Shown here piece by piece: positions 33,141 through 43,241 of a stretch of 64,000 nucleotides of DNA. This stretch comes from Streptomyces sp. GQFP. GTDB taxonomy: Bacteria > Actinomycetota > Actinomycetes > Streptomycetales > Streptomycetaceae. The notes beneath the pieces are model-generated. The model worked only from the letters and a program-made list of their open reading frames with translations. It ran no database searches and was not told where the DNA came from. The DNA is taken from positions 4,464,001 to 4,528,000 of the forward strand of contig NZ_CP089312.1 in NCBI RefSeq assembly GCF_021545335.1, in the 5' to 3' direction. The position numbers and the translations under genes were made by a program. Positions within the stretch are counted from its first letter, which is position 1. Each line of letters starts with the position of its first letter.

Positions 33141-35600
33141 ATGTCTGCCTGCGTCCCCACTCGCGCCCCCGACCCGACTCGGACGAAGCGCATGCACCAG
33201 CCCCACAGCCCACCACTGCCGCCAACCCCGCCCCGCCGCTTCCGTATCGCGGGCGCCGATGTGTCGGCCGCGATCGCGGTCTTCCTGATCGCCCTGCCCC
33301 TGTCCCTGGGCATCGCCCTCGCCACCGGCGCCCCGCTCCAGGCCGGCCTGGTCGCCGCCGCCGTCGGCGGAATCGTCGCCGGACGGCTCGGCGGCTCCCC
33401 GCTCCAGGTGAGCGGCCCCGCCGCCGGGCTCACCGTCGTCACCGCCGAACTCATCCAGCGGTACGGCTGGCGTACGACCTGTGCCATCACCGTCCTCGCC
33501 GGGCTCGCCCAGCTCGGCCTCGGCTGTCTGCGGGTGGCCCGCACGGCGCTCGCCGTCAGCCCCGCCGTCGTCCACGGCATGCTCGCCGGCATCGGCGTGA
33601 CCATCGCCGTCGCCCAGCTGCACATCGTCCTCGGGGGTACGCCGGAGAGCGCGGTCCTCGACAACCTCCGCGCGCTGCCCGCCCAGTTGGCCGGTCTTGA
33701 CCCCGACGCCGTGTCGATGAGCGTGTTGACGCTGACCCTGCTGCTGCTCTGGCCCCGGCTGCCCGGCCGGGCGGGGAGCGTGCTGCGCAAGGTGCCGGCC
33801 GCGCTCGTCGCCGTCACCGGCGCCACGCTCACCGCCGCGCTCGCCGGGCTGAGCCTGCCCAAGGTCGACCTGCCGTCCTGGCGCAGCCACGCGCTGGCCG
33901 GGCTGCCCGAAGGACCCGTGCTCGGCCTTGTCGCCGCCGTGCTCACCGTCACGCTGGTGTGCAGTGTGCAGTCGCTGCTCGGCGCGGTCGCCGTGGACAA
34001 GCTGGTGGCCTCCCGACCCGATCTGCTGGCCGGACGGACCGAGCGGTCGGGGGGTGCGACCCGTGTCGGCCGCTCCGACCTGAACCGTGAGCTGCTCGGC
34101 CAGGGCGCCGCCAACGTCGTGTCCGGGGTGCTCGGCGGGCTGCCGGTCGCGGGCGTGGCCGTGCGGAGTTCGGCGAATGTGCAAGCCGGTGCCGTGAGCC
34201 GGAACTCCACGATGCTGCACGGCGTTTTCGTAGTAGTCGCCGCGTTGCTGATGGTTCCGATCCTGGAGCTGATCCCGCTCGCCTCACTCGCCGCCCTGGT
34301 GATGGCCGTCGGCATCCAGATGGTGTCCCTGCACCACATCCGCACGGTGACGCGCCACCGCGAGGTCCTGGTCTACGCGGTGACGACCCTGGGCGTCGTC
34401 CTGTTCGGCGTCCTCGAAGGAGTGCTGCTGGGCGTCGCGGTCGCCGTCGCCGTCGCCCTGCACCGCCTCGCCCGCACCCGGATCACCTACGAAGTGAGAA
34501 GCGACGAGAGAGAGGGAGTCCATTACGTACACGTACGAGGACAGTTGACGTTCCTCGCGGTGCCCCGGCTCAGCCGGACCCTGCACCTCGTGCCCCGGGG
34601 GGCCGACGCCGTCGTGGAGTTGGACGGCTCGTTCATGGACCACGCGGCGTACGAATCGCTGCAGGACTGGCAGAACACGCACACCGCGCAGGGCGGCACC
34701 GTCGAGGTGACCGGCCGCACGGGCACCCGTATCGCCGAGCCCACGAACGCCTCCGACTGCCGCTGCCGGCCCTGGACGCCCTGGCGCAACCACCAGTGCG
34801 AGGTCCCGGAGCCCGGACAGGGGCGAGGGGACTCGGTGAGTGGGTCCGGCGGGGCGGGCGGTCCCATCGTTTCCCCCAGTTCGCCCGACTCGGTCGACGC
34901 GGCCGATTCGCTCGGTGCCGTCGAGCCGAGCGGGCACCAACTGGCGCGCGGTATCAGCGCGTTCCAGCGGAACACCGCTCCGCTGGTGCGCGGTGAGCTG
35001 GCCCGGCTGGCGCGTGAGGGGCAGCGGCCCTCGCAGCTGTTCCTGACGTGTGCCGACTCGCGGCTCGTGACGTCGATGATCACCTCCAGTGGTCCCGGCG
35101 ACCTGTTCGTCGTGCGGAACGTCGGCAACCTCGTGCCGTTGCCCGGCGAGGAGAGCGGGGACGACTCGGTGGCCGCGGCGATCGAGTACGCGGTGGACGT
35201 GCTGGAGGTGCGTTCCATCACAGTGTGCGGGCACTCCGGGTGCGGGGCCATGCAGGCGCTGCTGAGCATGGAGCCCGGCGGCGCGCGGACGCCGCTGAGG
35301 CGGTGGCTGCGGCACGGGGCGCCGAGCCTGGAGCGGATGGCCTCGGCGGACGGGCCCTGGGCGCGGCTCGCCGGGCGGGCGCCCGCCGACGCGGTCGAGC
35401 AGCTCTGCCTGACCAATGTGGTCCAGCAGTTGGAGCATCTGCGGGCGCACGAGTCGGTGGCTCGGGCGCTGCGGGAGGGTGCGCTCGAACTGCACGGGAT
35501 GTACTTCCATGTGGGTGAGGCGCAGGCGTATCTGCTCAGTGGAGAGGTGGGCGGGGACGAGGTGTTCGATCATGTGCGGGCGGCCGGACTGTCCGCCTGA
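33141..35600 (+). CDS. SulP bicarbonate/sulfate transporter fused to beta-carbonic anhydrase
   Basis: This 819-aa protein starts at an ATG with GGAGGAGACGG upstream. Residues about 30-455 form a SulP/SLC26-type permease (FLIALPLSLGIALATGAPLQ at the start, and GGLPVAGVAVRSSANVQAGA). A STAS domain follows at about 460-540 (YVHVRGQLTFLAVPRL). After a Ser/Gly linker, residues about 600-815 are a beta-carbonic anhydrase with zinc ligands in LTCADSRL (Cys near 637) and CGHSGCGAM (His near 697, Cys near 700). Fusion of permease and carbonic anhydrase implies bicarbonate transport coupled to CO2 hydration. In actinomycetes such fusions are known, but the transported ion has seldom been tested. Confidence 0.9.
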   Translation: MSACVPTRAPDPTRTKRMHQPHSPPLPPTPPRRFRIAGADVSAAIAVFLIALPLSLGIALATGAPLQAGLVAAAVGGIVAGRLGGSPLQVSGPAAGLTVVTAELIQRYGWRTTCAITVLAGLAQLGLGCLRVARTALAVSPAVVHGMLAGIGVTIAVAQLHIVLGGTPESAVLDNLRALPAQLAGLDPDAVSMSVLTLTLLLLWPRLPGRAGSVLRKVPAALVAVTGATLTAALAGLSLPKVDLPSWRSHALAGLPEGPVLGLVAAVLTVTLVCSVQSLLGAVAVDKLVASRPDLLAGRTERSGGATRVGRSDLNRELLGQGAANVVSGVLGGLPVAGVAVRSSANVQAGAVSRNSTMLHGVFVVVAALLMVPILELIPLASLAALVMAVGIQMVSLHHIRTVTRHREVLVYAVTTLGVVLFGVLEGVLLGVAVAVAVALHRLARTRITYEVRSDEREGVHYVHVRGQLTFLAVPRLSRTLHLVPRGADAVVELDGSFMDHAAYESLQDWQNTHTAQGGTVEVTGRTGTRIAEPTNASDCRCRPWTPWRNHQCEVPEPGQGRGDSVSGSGGAGGPIVSPSSPDSVDAADSLGAVEPSGHQLARGISAFQRNTAPLVRGELARLAREGQRPSQLFLTCADSRLVTSMITSSGPGDLFVVRNVGNLVPLPGEESGDDSVAAAIEYAVDVLEVRSITVCGHSGCGAMQALLSMEPGGARTPLRRWLRHGAPSLERMASADGPWARLAGRAPADAVEQLCLTNVVQQLEHLRAHESVARALREGALELHGMYFHVGEAQAYLLSGEVGGDEVFDHVRAAGLSA

Positions 35601-35717
35601 CGCCGGCGGATGAACCGGGCGACCGTCGCGCACGTGACCTTGGTTGTCCCCTTCACGAGGAGGCGAGCCGACGGGATCGACCTGACGGCCTGATAGTCCG
35701 ACAACTTGAGGGCGCAA

Positions 35718-35729
35718 AGGTCTAAACCA
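35718..35729. promoter_or_regulatory. DasR-site-like sequence upstream of acs
   Basis: AGGTCTAAACCA matches the DasR-responsive element core TGGTCTAGACCA at 10 of 12 positions. It lies 88 bases before the acs start, in a short A+T-rich patch. Confidence 0.45.
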
Positions 35730-35816
35730 ATTTTCCGTCGGCCCTTGTCATCGGGCGCCTCGGTCTGATGAGCTGTGGCCCGGGACACAACGGACACCCT
35801 GGGAAAGGGAGATGTC

Positions 35817-37772
<1,956 letters not shown>

Positions 37773-37934
37773 GAAGAGAACTACTGGGGGTTCCTCCGGG
37801 CGGCGCTTCCCGCGCACCTTAGGTAGGCTAAAGATCGCGTCAACAACGCGACAAGATCCGCGAGGATCGCCAAAGGTGCGCCGGGAAGTCTGGTCGGCAC
37901 GCGTTCCGTGCTGCCCACCGACCGGAGGTCCCCC

Positions 37935-39386
37935 GTGGTCGCCCCCCGTACTGCCAACCGCAAGCTCCTCGGACGGCTCTCGCTCCCCGAACGGACGTTC
38001 GTCGCGGACGCGTTGCGGACCGAGACCGTCGGCGGGGTGCTGCTGCTGCTCGCCGCGATCGCCGCGCTGGTCTGGGCGAACACGCCGATCAAGGACACGT
38101 ACGAGACCGTCCTCGACTTCCACATCGGGCCCGCCTCCCTCGGGCTCGACCTCTCCCTCCAGCACTGGGCCGCCGACGGACTGCTCGCGGTCTTCTTCTT
38201 CGTCGCCGGTATCGAACTCAAGCGCGAACTCGTCGCCGGGGATCTGCGCGACCCGAGGGCCGCCGCGCTGCCCGTCGTCGCCGCCCTGTGCGGAATGGCC
38301 GTACCGGCGCTCGTCTACACCCTCACCAACCTCACCGGCGGCGGTTCGCTCGCCGGGTGGGCCGTGCCGACGGCCACCGACATCGCCTTCGCGCTCGCCG
38401 TGCTCGCCGTCATCGGTACGTCCCTGCCGAGCGCCCTGCGGGCGTTCCTGCTCACGCTCGCCGTCGTCGACGACCTGTTCGCCATCCTGATCATCGCGGT
38501 CTTCTTCACGGACGACCTGAACTTCGCCGCGCTCGGCGGCGCGTTCGCCGGCCTCGCCGTCTTCTGGCTGCTGCTGCGGAAGGGCATACGCGGGTGGTAC
38601 GTGTACGTCCCGCTCGCGCTCGTCATCTGGGCGCTGATGTACAACAGCGGCATCCACGCCACCGTCGCCGGGGTCGCGATGGGCCTGATGCTGCGGTGCA
38701 CGACCCGGACGGAGGACGGGGAGACCCACTCGCCCGGTGAGCGCGTCGAGCATCTGGTGCGGCCTCTGTCCGCCGGGCTCGCCGTGCCGTTGTTCGCCCT
38801 GTTCAGCGCCGGGGTCTCGGTGTCCGGCGGGGTGCTGGGGGACGTGTTCAGGCAGCCCGAGACGCTCGGGGTCGTGCTCGGGCTCGTCGTCGGGAAGACG
38901 CTCGGGATCTTCGGCGGGACCTGGCTGACGGCCCGCTTCACCCGGGCCTCGCTCAGCGACGACCTCGCCTGGGCCGATGTGTTCGCCGTCGCCTCGCTCG
39001 CCGGGATCGGGTTCACCGTCTCACTGCTGATCGGCGAACTCGCGTTCGACGGCGACGCCGCGCTCACCGACGAGGTCAAGGCCGCCGTCCTGACCGGCTC
39101 CCTCATCGCCGCGCTCGCCGCGACCGTACTGCTGAAGATCCGCAACGCCCGCTACCGCCGGATATGGGAGGCGGAGGAGCGCGACGACGACCAGGACGGC
39201 ATCCCCGACATCTACGAGGAGCACGATCCGGCGTACCACCTGCGCATGGCCGAGATCTACGAGGGGAAGGCGGCAGAGCACCGGCGCATCGCCGACCTCA
39301 GGACCGCCGAACTCGAGGCCGCCGAGCGGGACCGGCTTGCCGAAGTGGCGGGCGGGGCGGGCGACGGGGGTGACGGTCCGGCATGA
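37935..39386 (+). CDS. nhaA: Na+/H+ antiporter NhaA with acidic C-terminal tail
   Basis: This antiporter exports Na+ in exchange for protons at alkaline pH. I chose GTG 37935, with GGAGGT 8 bases upstream, giving 483 aa. Hallmarks are FFFVAGIELKRELVAGDL, VPTATDIAFALAVLAVIG and the adjacent Asp pair in TLAVVDDLFAILIIA; GIGFTVSLLIGELAF is near the end of the membrane part. About 70 extra residues follow: RRIWEAEERDDDQDGIPDIY contains an EF-hand-like DxDxDGxxD pattern, then an Ala/Glu-rich coiled coil. That tail is absent from the E. coli protein. The gene lies 162 bases after acs. Confidence 0.93.
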   Translation: MVAPRTANRKLLGRLSLPERTFVADALRTETVGGVLLLLAAIAALVWANTPIKDTYETVLDFHIGPASLGLDLSLQHWAADGLLAVFFFVAGIELKRELVAGDLRDPRAAALPVVAALCGMAVPALVYTLTNLTGGGSLAGWAVPTATDIAFALAVLAVIGTSLPSALRAFLLTLAVVDDLFAILIIAVFFTDDLNFAALGGAFAGLAVFWLLLRKGIRGWYVYVPLALVIWALMYNSGIHATVAGVAMGLMLRCTTRTEDGETHSPGERVEHLVRPLSAGLAVPLFALFSAGVSVSGGVLGDVFRQPETLGVVLGLVVGKTLGIFGGTWLTARFTRASLSDDLAWADVFAVASLAGIGFTVSLLIGELAFDGDAALTDEVKAAVLTGSLIAALAATVLLKIRNARYRRIWEAEERDDDQDGIPDIYEEHDPAYHLRMAEIYEGKAAEHRRIADLRTAELEAAERDRLAEVAGGAGDGGDGPA

Positions 39387-39448
39387 TCTGACACGTAAAC
39401 AGTCAGACGTCCGAGCAAGACAACGGCAAAACAATCAGGGAGACCTCG

Positions 39449-39925
39449 ATGAGCGCACCCGACGGCAACCCGGTCGGCGCCGAACGGAGCATCGGCCAGT
39501 TGTTCGCCTCGGCGACGACCGAGATGTCCGCGCTGGTGCACGACGAGATCGCGCTGGCGAAAGCGCAGCTCAAGCAGGACGTGAAGCGCGGCGCGACGAG
39601 CGGCGGCGCGTTCCTGGTGGCCGCCACGGTTCTGGTGTTCTCTCTGCCGATGCTCAACTTCGCACTGGCGTACGCCATTCGGACCTGGAGCGACTGGAAT
39701 CTCGCCCTCTGCTTCCTGCTGTCGTTCGCCGCGAACGTCCTCCTCGCCCTGCTGCTGGTGCTGGTCGGCGTGGTCTTCGCGAAGAAGGCCAAGAAGAGCA
39801 AGGGCCCGCAGAAGGTCGCCGCGTCCATGAAGGAGACGGCGGGCGTCCTCCAGAAGGCCAAGCCACACCCCCGGCCCGCCCCGGTGAGTGATGCGGTCGA
39901 GGTTGTGGCACGCTCGTCCTCATGA
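39449..39925 (+). CDS. Phage-holin-3-like membrane protein (PF07332 type)
   Basis: This 158-aa protein has an N-terminal amphipathic part SIGQLFASATTEMSALVHDEIALAKAQLKQDV, typical of the actinobacterial holin superfamily III. Two hydrophobic segments (SGGAFLVAATVLVFSLPML and ALCFLLSFAANVLLALLLVL) and a Lys-rich tail follow. Despite the family name it is a chromosomal core gene in actinobacteria (Rv3669 in mycobacteria at the same place). Its stop overlaps the hydrolase start by 4 bases (ATGA), so the two are one operon. Its role is unknown, perhaps envelope-related. Confidence 0.82.
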   Translation: MSAPDGNPVGAERSIGQLFASATTEMSALVHDEIALAKAQLKQDVKRGATSGGAFLVAATVLVFSLPMLNFALAYAIRTWSDWNLALCFLLSFAANVLLALLLVLVGVVFAKKAKKSKGPQKVAASMKETAGVLQKAKPHPRPAPVSDAVEVVARSSS

Positions 39926-40887
39926 CGGACCCCGCCACACCCCCGGCGCACCCCTCATCCACCCAGCCCGCCTCGGCGGTACGGCTCGCCCTTCCCGGCG
40001 GGCGCGAGGTGCACCACCGGGATGTCGCCGCGAACGGCGCCCGGTTCCACATCGCGGAGCTGGGCGAAGGGCCGCTGGTCATGCTCGTGCACGGGTTCCC
40101 GCAGTTCTGGTGGACCTGGCGGCACCAGCTGACCGCCCTGGCCGACGCCGGGTTCCGGGCCGTCGCCATGGACCTGCGGGGCGTGGGCGGCAGCGACCGT
40201 ACGCCCCGGGGTTACGACCCCGCGAACCTCGCCCTCGACATCACGGGCGTCGTCCGGTCCCTGGGCGAGCCCGACGCCGCGCTGGTCGGCCACGACCTGG
40301 GCGGATACCTGGCGTGGACGGCCGCGGTGATGCGCCCCAAGCTGGTACGGCGGCTCGTGGTGTCCTCGATGCCCCACCCCCGGCGCTGGCGCTCGGCGAT
40401 GCTGTCCGACGTCAAGCAGACGGCCGCCGGTTCCTACATCTGGGGGTTCCAGCGGCCCTGGATCCCGGAGCGGCAGCTCATCGCGGACGACGGCGCGCTG
40501 GTCGGGCGGCTGATCCGGGACTGGTCGGGGCCGCGGCTGCCGGACGACGAGGCGGTGGAGGCGTACAGCAGGGCGATGTGCATCCCGTCGACCGCGCACT
40601 GCGCGATCGAGCCGTACCGCTGGATGGTCCGGTCGATGGCCCGGCCGGACGGCATCCAGTTCAACCGGCGTATGAAGCGGCCCGTGCGGGTGCCGACGCT
40701 GCATCTGCACGGCTCGCTCGACCCGGTGCTGCGGACACGCAGCGCGGCGGGCTCCGGGGAGTACGTGGAGGCGCCGTACCGCTGGCGTCTGTTCGACGGG
40801 CTGGGGCACTTCCCGCACGAGGAGGATCCGGTCGCTTTCTCGACGGAGCTGATCAACTGGCTCAAGGACCCCGAGCCGGACCGCTGA
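39922..40887 (+). CDS. ephE: Epoxide hydrolase-like alpha/beta hydrolase
   Basis: This 321-aa enzyme would open epoxides to diols with an Asp nucleophile. The oxyanion motif is LVHGFPQFWWTWRHQL, the nucleophile elbow GHDLGGYLAWTAA (Asp in place of Ser) and the C-terminal His is in DGLGHFPHEEDP. The cap region includes a Tyr in EAYSRAM and RWMVRSMARP. It is the second gene of the two-gene operon with the holin-like protein. Mycobacterial EphE (Rv3670) is in the same position, beside marP. The substrate is unknown. Confidence 0.87.
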   Translation: MTDPATPPAHPSSTQPASAVRLALPGGREVHHRDVAANGARFHIAELGEGPLVMLVHGFPQFWWTWRHQLTALADAGFRAVAMDLRGVGGSDRTPRGYDPANLALDITGVVRSLGEPDAALVGHDLGGYLAWTAAVMRPKLVRRLVVSSMPHPRRWRSAMLSDVKQTAAGSYIWGFQRPWIPERQLIADDGALVGRLIRDWSGPRLPDDEAVEAYSRAMCIPSTAHCAIEPYRWMVRSMARPDGIQFNRRMKRPVRVPTLHLHGSLDPVLRTRSAAGSGEYVEAPYRWRLFDGLGHFPHEEDPVAFSTELINWLKDPEPDR

Positions 40888-41003
40888 GCTACCGGCGACA
40901 CACTGGAACACCTGTACTACGAACAGCCAATTGCCCGGCGCATAGGCCAATTGGGGGCCCATGGGGCGGTTATCGACCTTGGGGCAGGGGCAGACGTCGG
41001 GGT

Positions 41004-41183
41004 ATGGGCTGGACGCACGACTACAGTGACGCAGCACGCAATCGCCGCTCGGGCCACGGTCCGGGCTCCCACCGAGGAGGTTCCCCGCAGCTGGCGGGGG
41101 CGGACCTGAGGGTGGGAATCCCGCGCATCCTGCGCCGCCGGGCCCGCTGGGTCTCGGTGCGCCTGCGCCACCCCCGTCCCTGA
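41004..41183 (+). CDS. Short basic hypothetical protein
   Basis: A 59-residue frame starts MGWTHDYSDAARNRRSG with a GGGG ribosome site. It ends in a very basic segment (RVGIPRILRRRARWVSVRLR). The DLRVGIPRILRRRARWVSVR part looks like conserved protein rather than noise, since the third-position bias is good and the frame ends exactly at a terminator hairpin. It could bind membrane or nucleic acid. No family recognised. Confidence 0.5.
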   Translation: MGWTHDYSDAARNRRSGHGPGSHRGGSPQLAGADLRVGIPRILRRRARWVSVRLRHPRP

Positions 41184-41208
41184 GCCCCACGCCTCCGTAC
41201 GGGGCTCA
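41181..41208. terminator. Convergent hairpin between small ORF and marP
   Basis: TGAGCCCC and GGGGCTCA flank a 12-base loop. The stem overlaps both stop codons, of the plus-strand small gene and of marP. Confidence 0.65.
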
Positions 41209-42414
41209 GAGCGCGCAGCTGTCGCTGTCCACCTGCTGGTTGGCGGTACGCCCCAGGGCGATGTCCTCCTGGATCTCGTCCGCGGTGAGCGCGTACCCGG
41301 TGTTCGGGTCGTCGAGGGACTTCGCGAAGACCACGCCGTACACCTTCCCGTCGGGCGTGAGCAGCGGGCCGCCGGAGTTGCCCTGGCGGACGGTCGCGAA
41401 CAGGGAGTAGACCTCGCGGCGGACCGTGCCGCGGTGGTAGATGTCCGGGCCGTTGGCCGTGATGCGACCGCGCACGCGCGCGGGACGGACGTCGTACGAG
41501 CCGTTCTCCGGGAAGCCGGCGACGATCGCGCTCTTGCCGCTGCTCGCGACCTCGGTCGTGAACTGCAGGACGGGCGCGTTCAGATCGGGTACGTCGAGCA
41601 CGGCGATGTCGCGCTCCCAGTCGTACAGGACGACCGTCGCGTCGTACTTCCTGCCCTCGCCGCCTATCTGGACGGTGGGCTCGTCAACGCCGCCCACGAC
41701 GTGCGCGTTGGTCATCACTCGGCGCCGGTCGAAGACGAAGCCGGTGCCCTCCAGGACCTTGCCGCAGCTCGTGGCGGTGCCCATGACCTTGACGATGGAG
41801 CGCTGGGCGCGCACGGCGACCGCGCTGTTGGCGAGCGCCGGGTCGGGCGGGTCGACGTCCTTGATGGGCTCGTCGGAGAACGGGCTGAAGACCTGTGGGA
41901 AGCCGTTCTGCGCGAGGACCGAGGTGAAGTCCTTGAACCAGGTGTCGGCGTCGGAGGGCAGCACCTCCTGGACCCCTGCCAGCACCTTGGAGCCGCGGAC
42001 CTCCTTGCCCACCGTGGGCATCGTGGTCTGCGCGAGGGCGGCGCCGATCAGCCAGGCGACCAGGAGCATCGCGACGACGTTGACGAGGGCCCCGCCGGTC
42101 GCGTCGAGGGCGCGGGCGGGCGACCAGGTGATGTACCGGCGCAGCTTGTTGCCGAGGTGGGTGGTCAGGGCCTGGCCGACGGAGGCGCAGACGATGACGA
42201 TGACGACCGCGGCGACGGCGGCCGTCGTGTTGACCTCGGCCTCGTCGGTCACGCCGTCCCAGATGACGGGCAGCAGATAGACCGCGACGAGACCACCGCC
42301 CAGGAAGCCGATCACCGACAGGATGCCGACGACGAAGCCCTGGCGGTAGCCCACGATCGCGAACCACACGGCGGCGACCAGCAACAAGATGTCCAGCACG
42401 TTCACGAGGGCCAC
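41206..42414 (-). CDS. marP: MarP-type membrane serine protease
   Basis: This 402-aa protein has four transmembrane helices of CvpA type in the first 160 residues (VLDILLLVAAVWFAIVGYRQ at the start). A trypsin-like extracytoplasmic domain follows. The catalytic triad is visible: His near 238 in MTNAHVVGG, Asp near 268 in WERDIAVLDVP and Ser near 346 in RQGNSGGPLLTP. Two Cys (TATSCGKVL and the C-terminal DSDSCAL) could form the redox-sensitive disulfide known in M. tuberculosis MarP (Rv3671c), an acid-resistance protease that processes a cell-wall hydrolase. The order ephE-marP-NUDIX-nth-crp is the same in mycobacteria. The start is 5 bases before the NUDIX gene stop. Confidence 0.9.
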   Translation of the reverse strand: MALVNVLDILLLVAAVWFAIVGYRQGFVVGILSVIGFLGGGLVAVYLLPVIWDGVTDEAEVNTTAAVAAVVIVIVCASVGQALTTHLGNKLRRYITWSPARALDATGGALVNVVAMLLVAWLIGAALAQTTMPTVGKEVRGSKVLAGVQEVLPSDADTWFKDFTSVLAQNGFPQVFSPFSDEPIKDVDPPDPALANSAVAVRAQRSIVKVMGTATSCGKVLEGTGFVFDRRRVMTNAHVVGGVDEPTVQIGGEGRKYDATVVLYDWERDIAVLDVPDLNAPVLQFTTEVASSGKSAIVAGFPENGSYDVRPARVRGRITANGPDIYHRGTVRREVYSLFATVRQGNSGGPLLTPDGKVYGVVFAKSLDDPNTGYALTADEIQEDIALGRTANQQVDSDSCAL

Positions 42415-42418
42415 CCTG

Positions 42419-43141
42419 TCACGCGCGCCAGTCGAGCGGGACCTGCTTGTTCCTGTCCCAGGGACGCTCCCAGCCCGAGTAGTGCATCAGACGGTCGATG
42501 ATCCCGGCCGTGAAGCCCCACACCAGGGCCGATTCGACCAGAAATGCCGGACCCTTGTGGCCACTTGGGTGCACGGCGGTGGCGCGGTTGGCCGGATCCG
42601 TGAGATCCGCCACGGGGACCGTGAAGACCCGTGCCGTCTCGTTCGGATCGACGACCCCGACCGGCGTCGGCTCGCGCCACCAGCCAAGGACGGGCGTGAC
42701 GACGAAGCCGCTGACCGGGATGTACAGCTTGGGCAGTACGCCGAAGAGCTGGACGCCGGCCGGATCGAGCCCCGTCTCCTCCTCGGCCTCGCGCAGCGCG
42801 GCCCGCAGCGGACCGTCGCCCAGCGGATCGCCGTCCTCGGGGTCGAGGGCGCCGCCGGGGAAGGAGGGCTGACCGGCGTGGGAGCGCAACGAACTGGCCC
42901 GCTCCATGAGCAGCAGCTCGGGCCCGCCGGTGCCGTCGGGGTTCCCGCTCTTCCCGTTGCCCTCGCCGAAGAGGATCAGTACGGCGGACTGGCGGCCGGC
43001 GCCGTCCGCGGGCGGCAGGAAACGGCTCAGCTGGAGCGGCTCGACCGTCTCGGCGGCGTGCACCACCGGGTCGAGCCAGCCGGGCAGGCCCTCCTTGCTG
43101 AGCGTCGCCTCACCGCCCTGTGTGTTGCTCGCGCGCGTCAC
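42419..43141 (-). CDS. NUDIX hydrolase, CoA pyrophosphatase type
   Basis: The NUDIX box GGALDPEDGD...LRAALREAEEETGL, preceded by SLRSHAGQPSFPGGA, matches the NudL/UPF0035 group that cleaves CoA to 4'-phosphopantetheine and 3',5'-ADP. I chose a GTG start at 43141, giving 240 aa with GGGGG upstream. The frame stays open to 43276, but that extension is low complexity and would overlap nth. It sits 4 bases before marP and likely shares its transcript. The mycobacterial homologue is Rv3672c in the same order. Confidence 0.82.
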   Translation of the reverse strand: MTRASNTQGGEATLSKEGLPGWLDPVVHAAETVEPLQLSRFLPPADGAGRQSAVLILFGEGNGKSGNPDGTGGPELLLMERASSLRSHAGQPSFPGGALDPEDGDPLGDGPLRAALREAEEETGLDPAGVQLFGVLPKLYIPVSGFVVTPVLGWWREPTPVGVVDPNETARVFTVPVADLTDPANRATAVHPSGHKGPAFLVESALVWGFTAGIIDRLMHYSGWERPWDRNKQVPLDWRA

Positions 43142-43241
43142 CGCCACCCCCGTTCTGCTGCTTCCAACGCCTGCGACCGTCCCGATGGTTCCAGTGATGC
43201 CGTACGACCCCCTGGCCTCGCCCCGCGCCTCGCCCCGGCCC

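Noticed and set aside
37819..37831. TTAGGTAGGCTAA resembling an iron-regulator (DmdR/IdeR) box before nhaA
   Set aside because: One base is missing in the centre and the second half-site does not match, so it is too weak to call.
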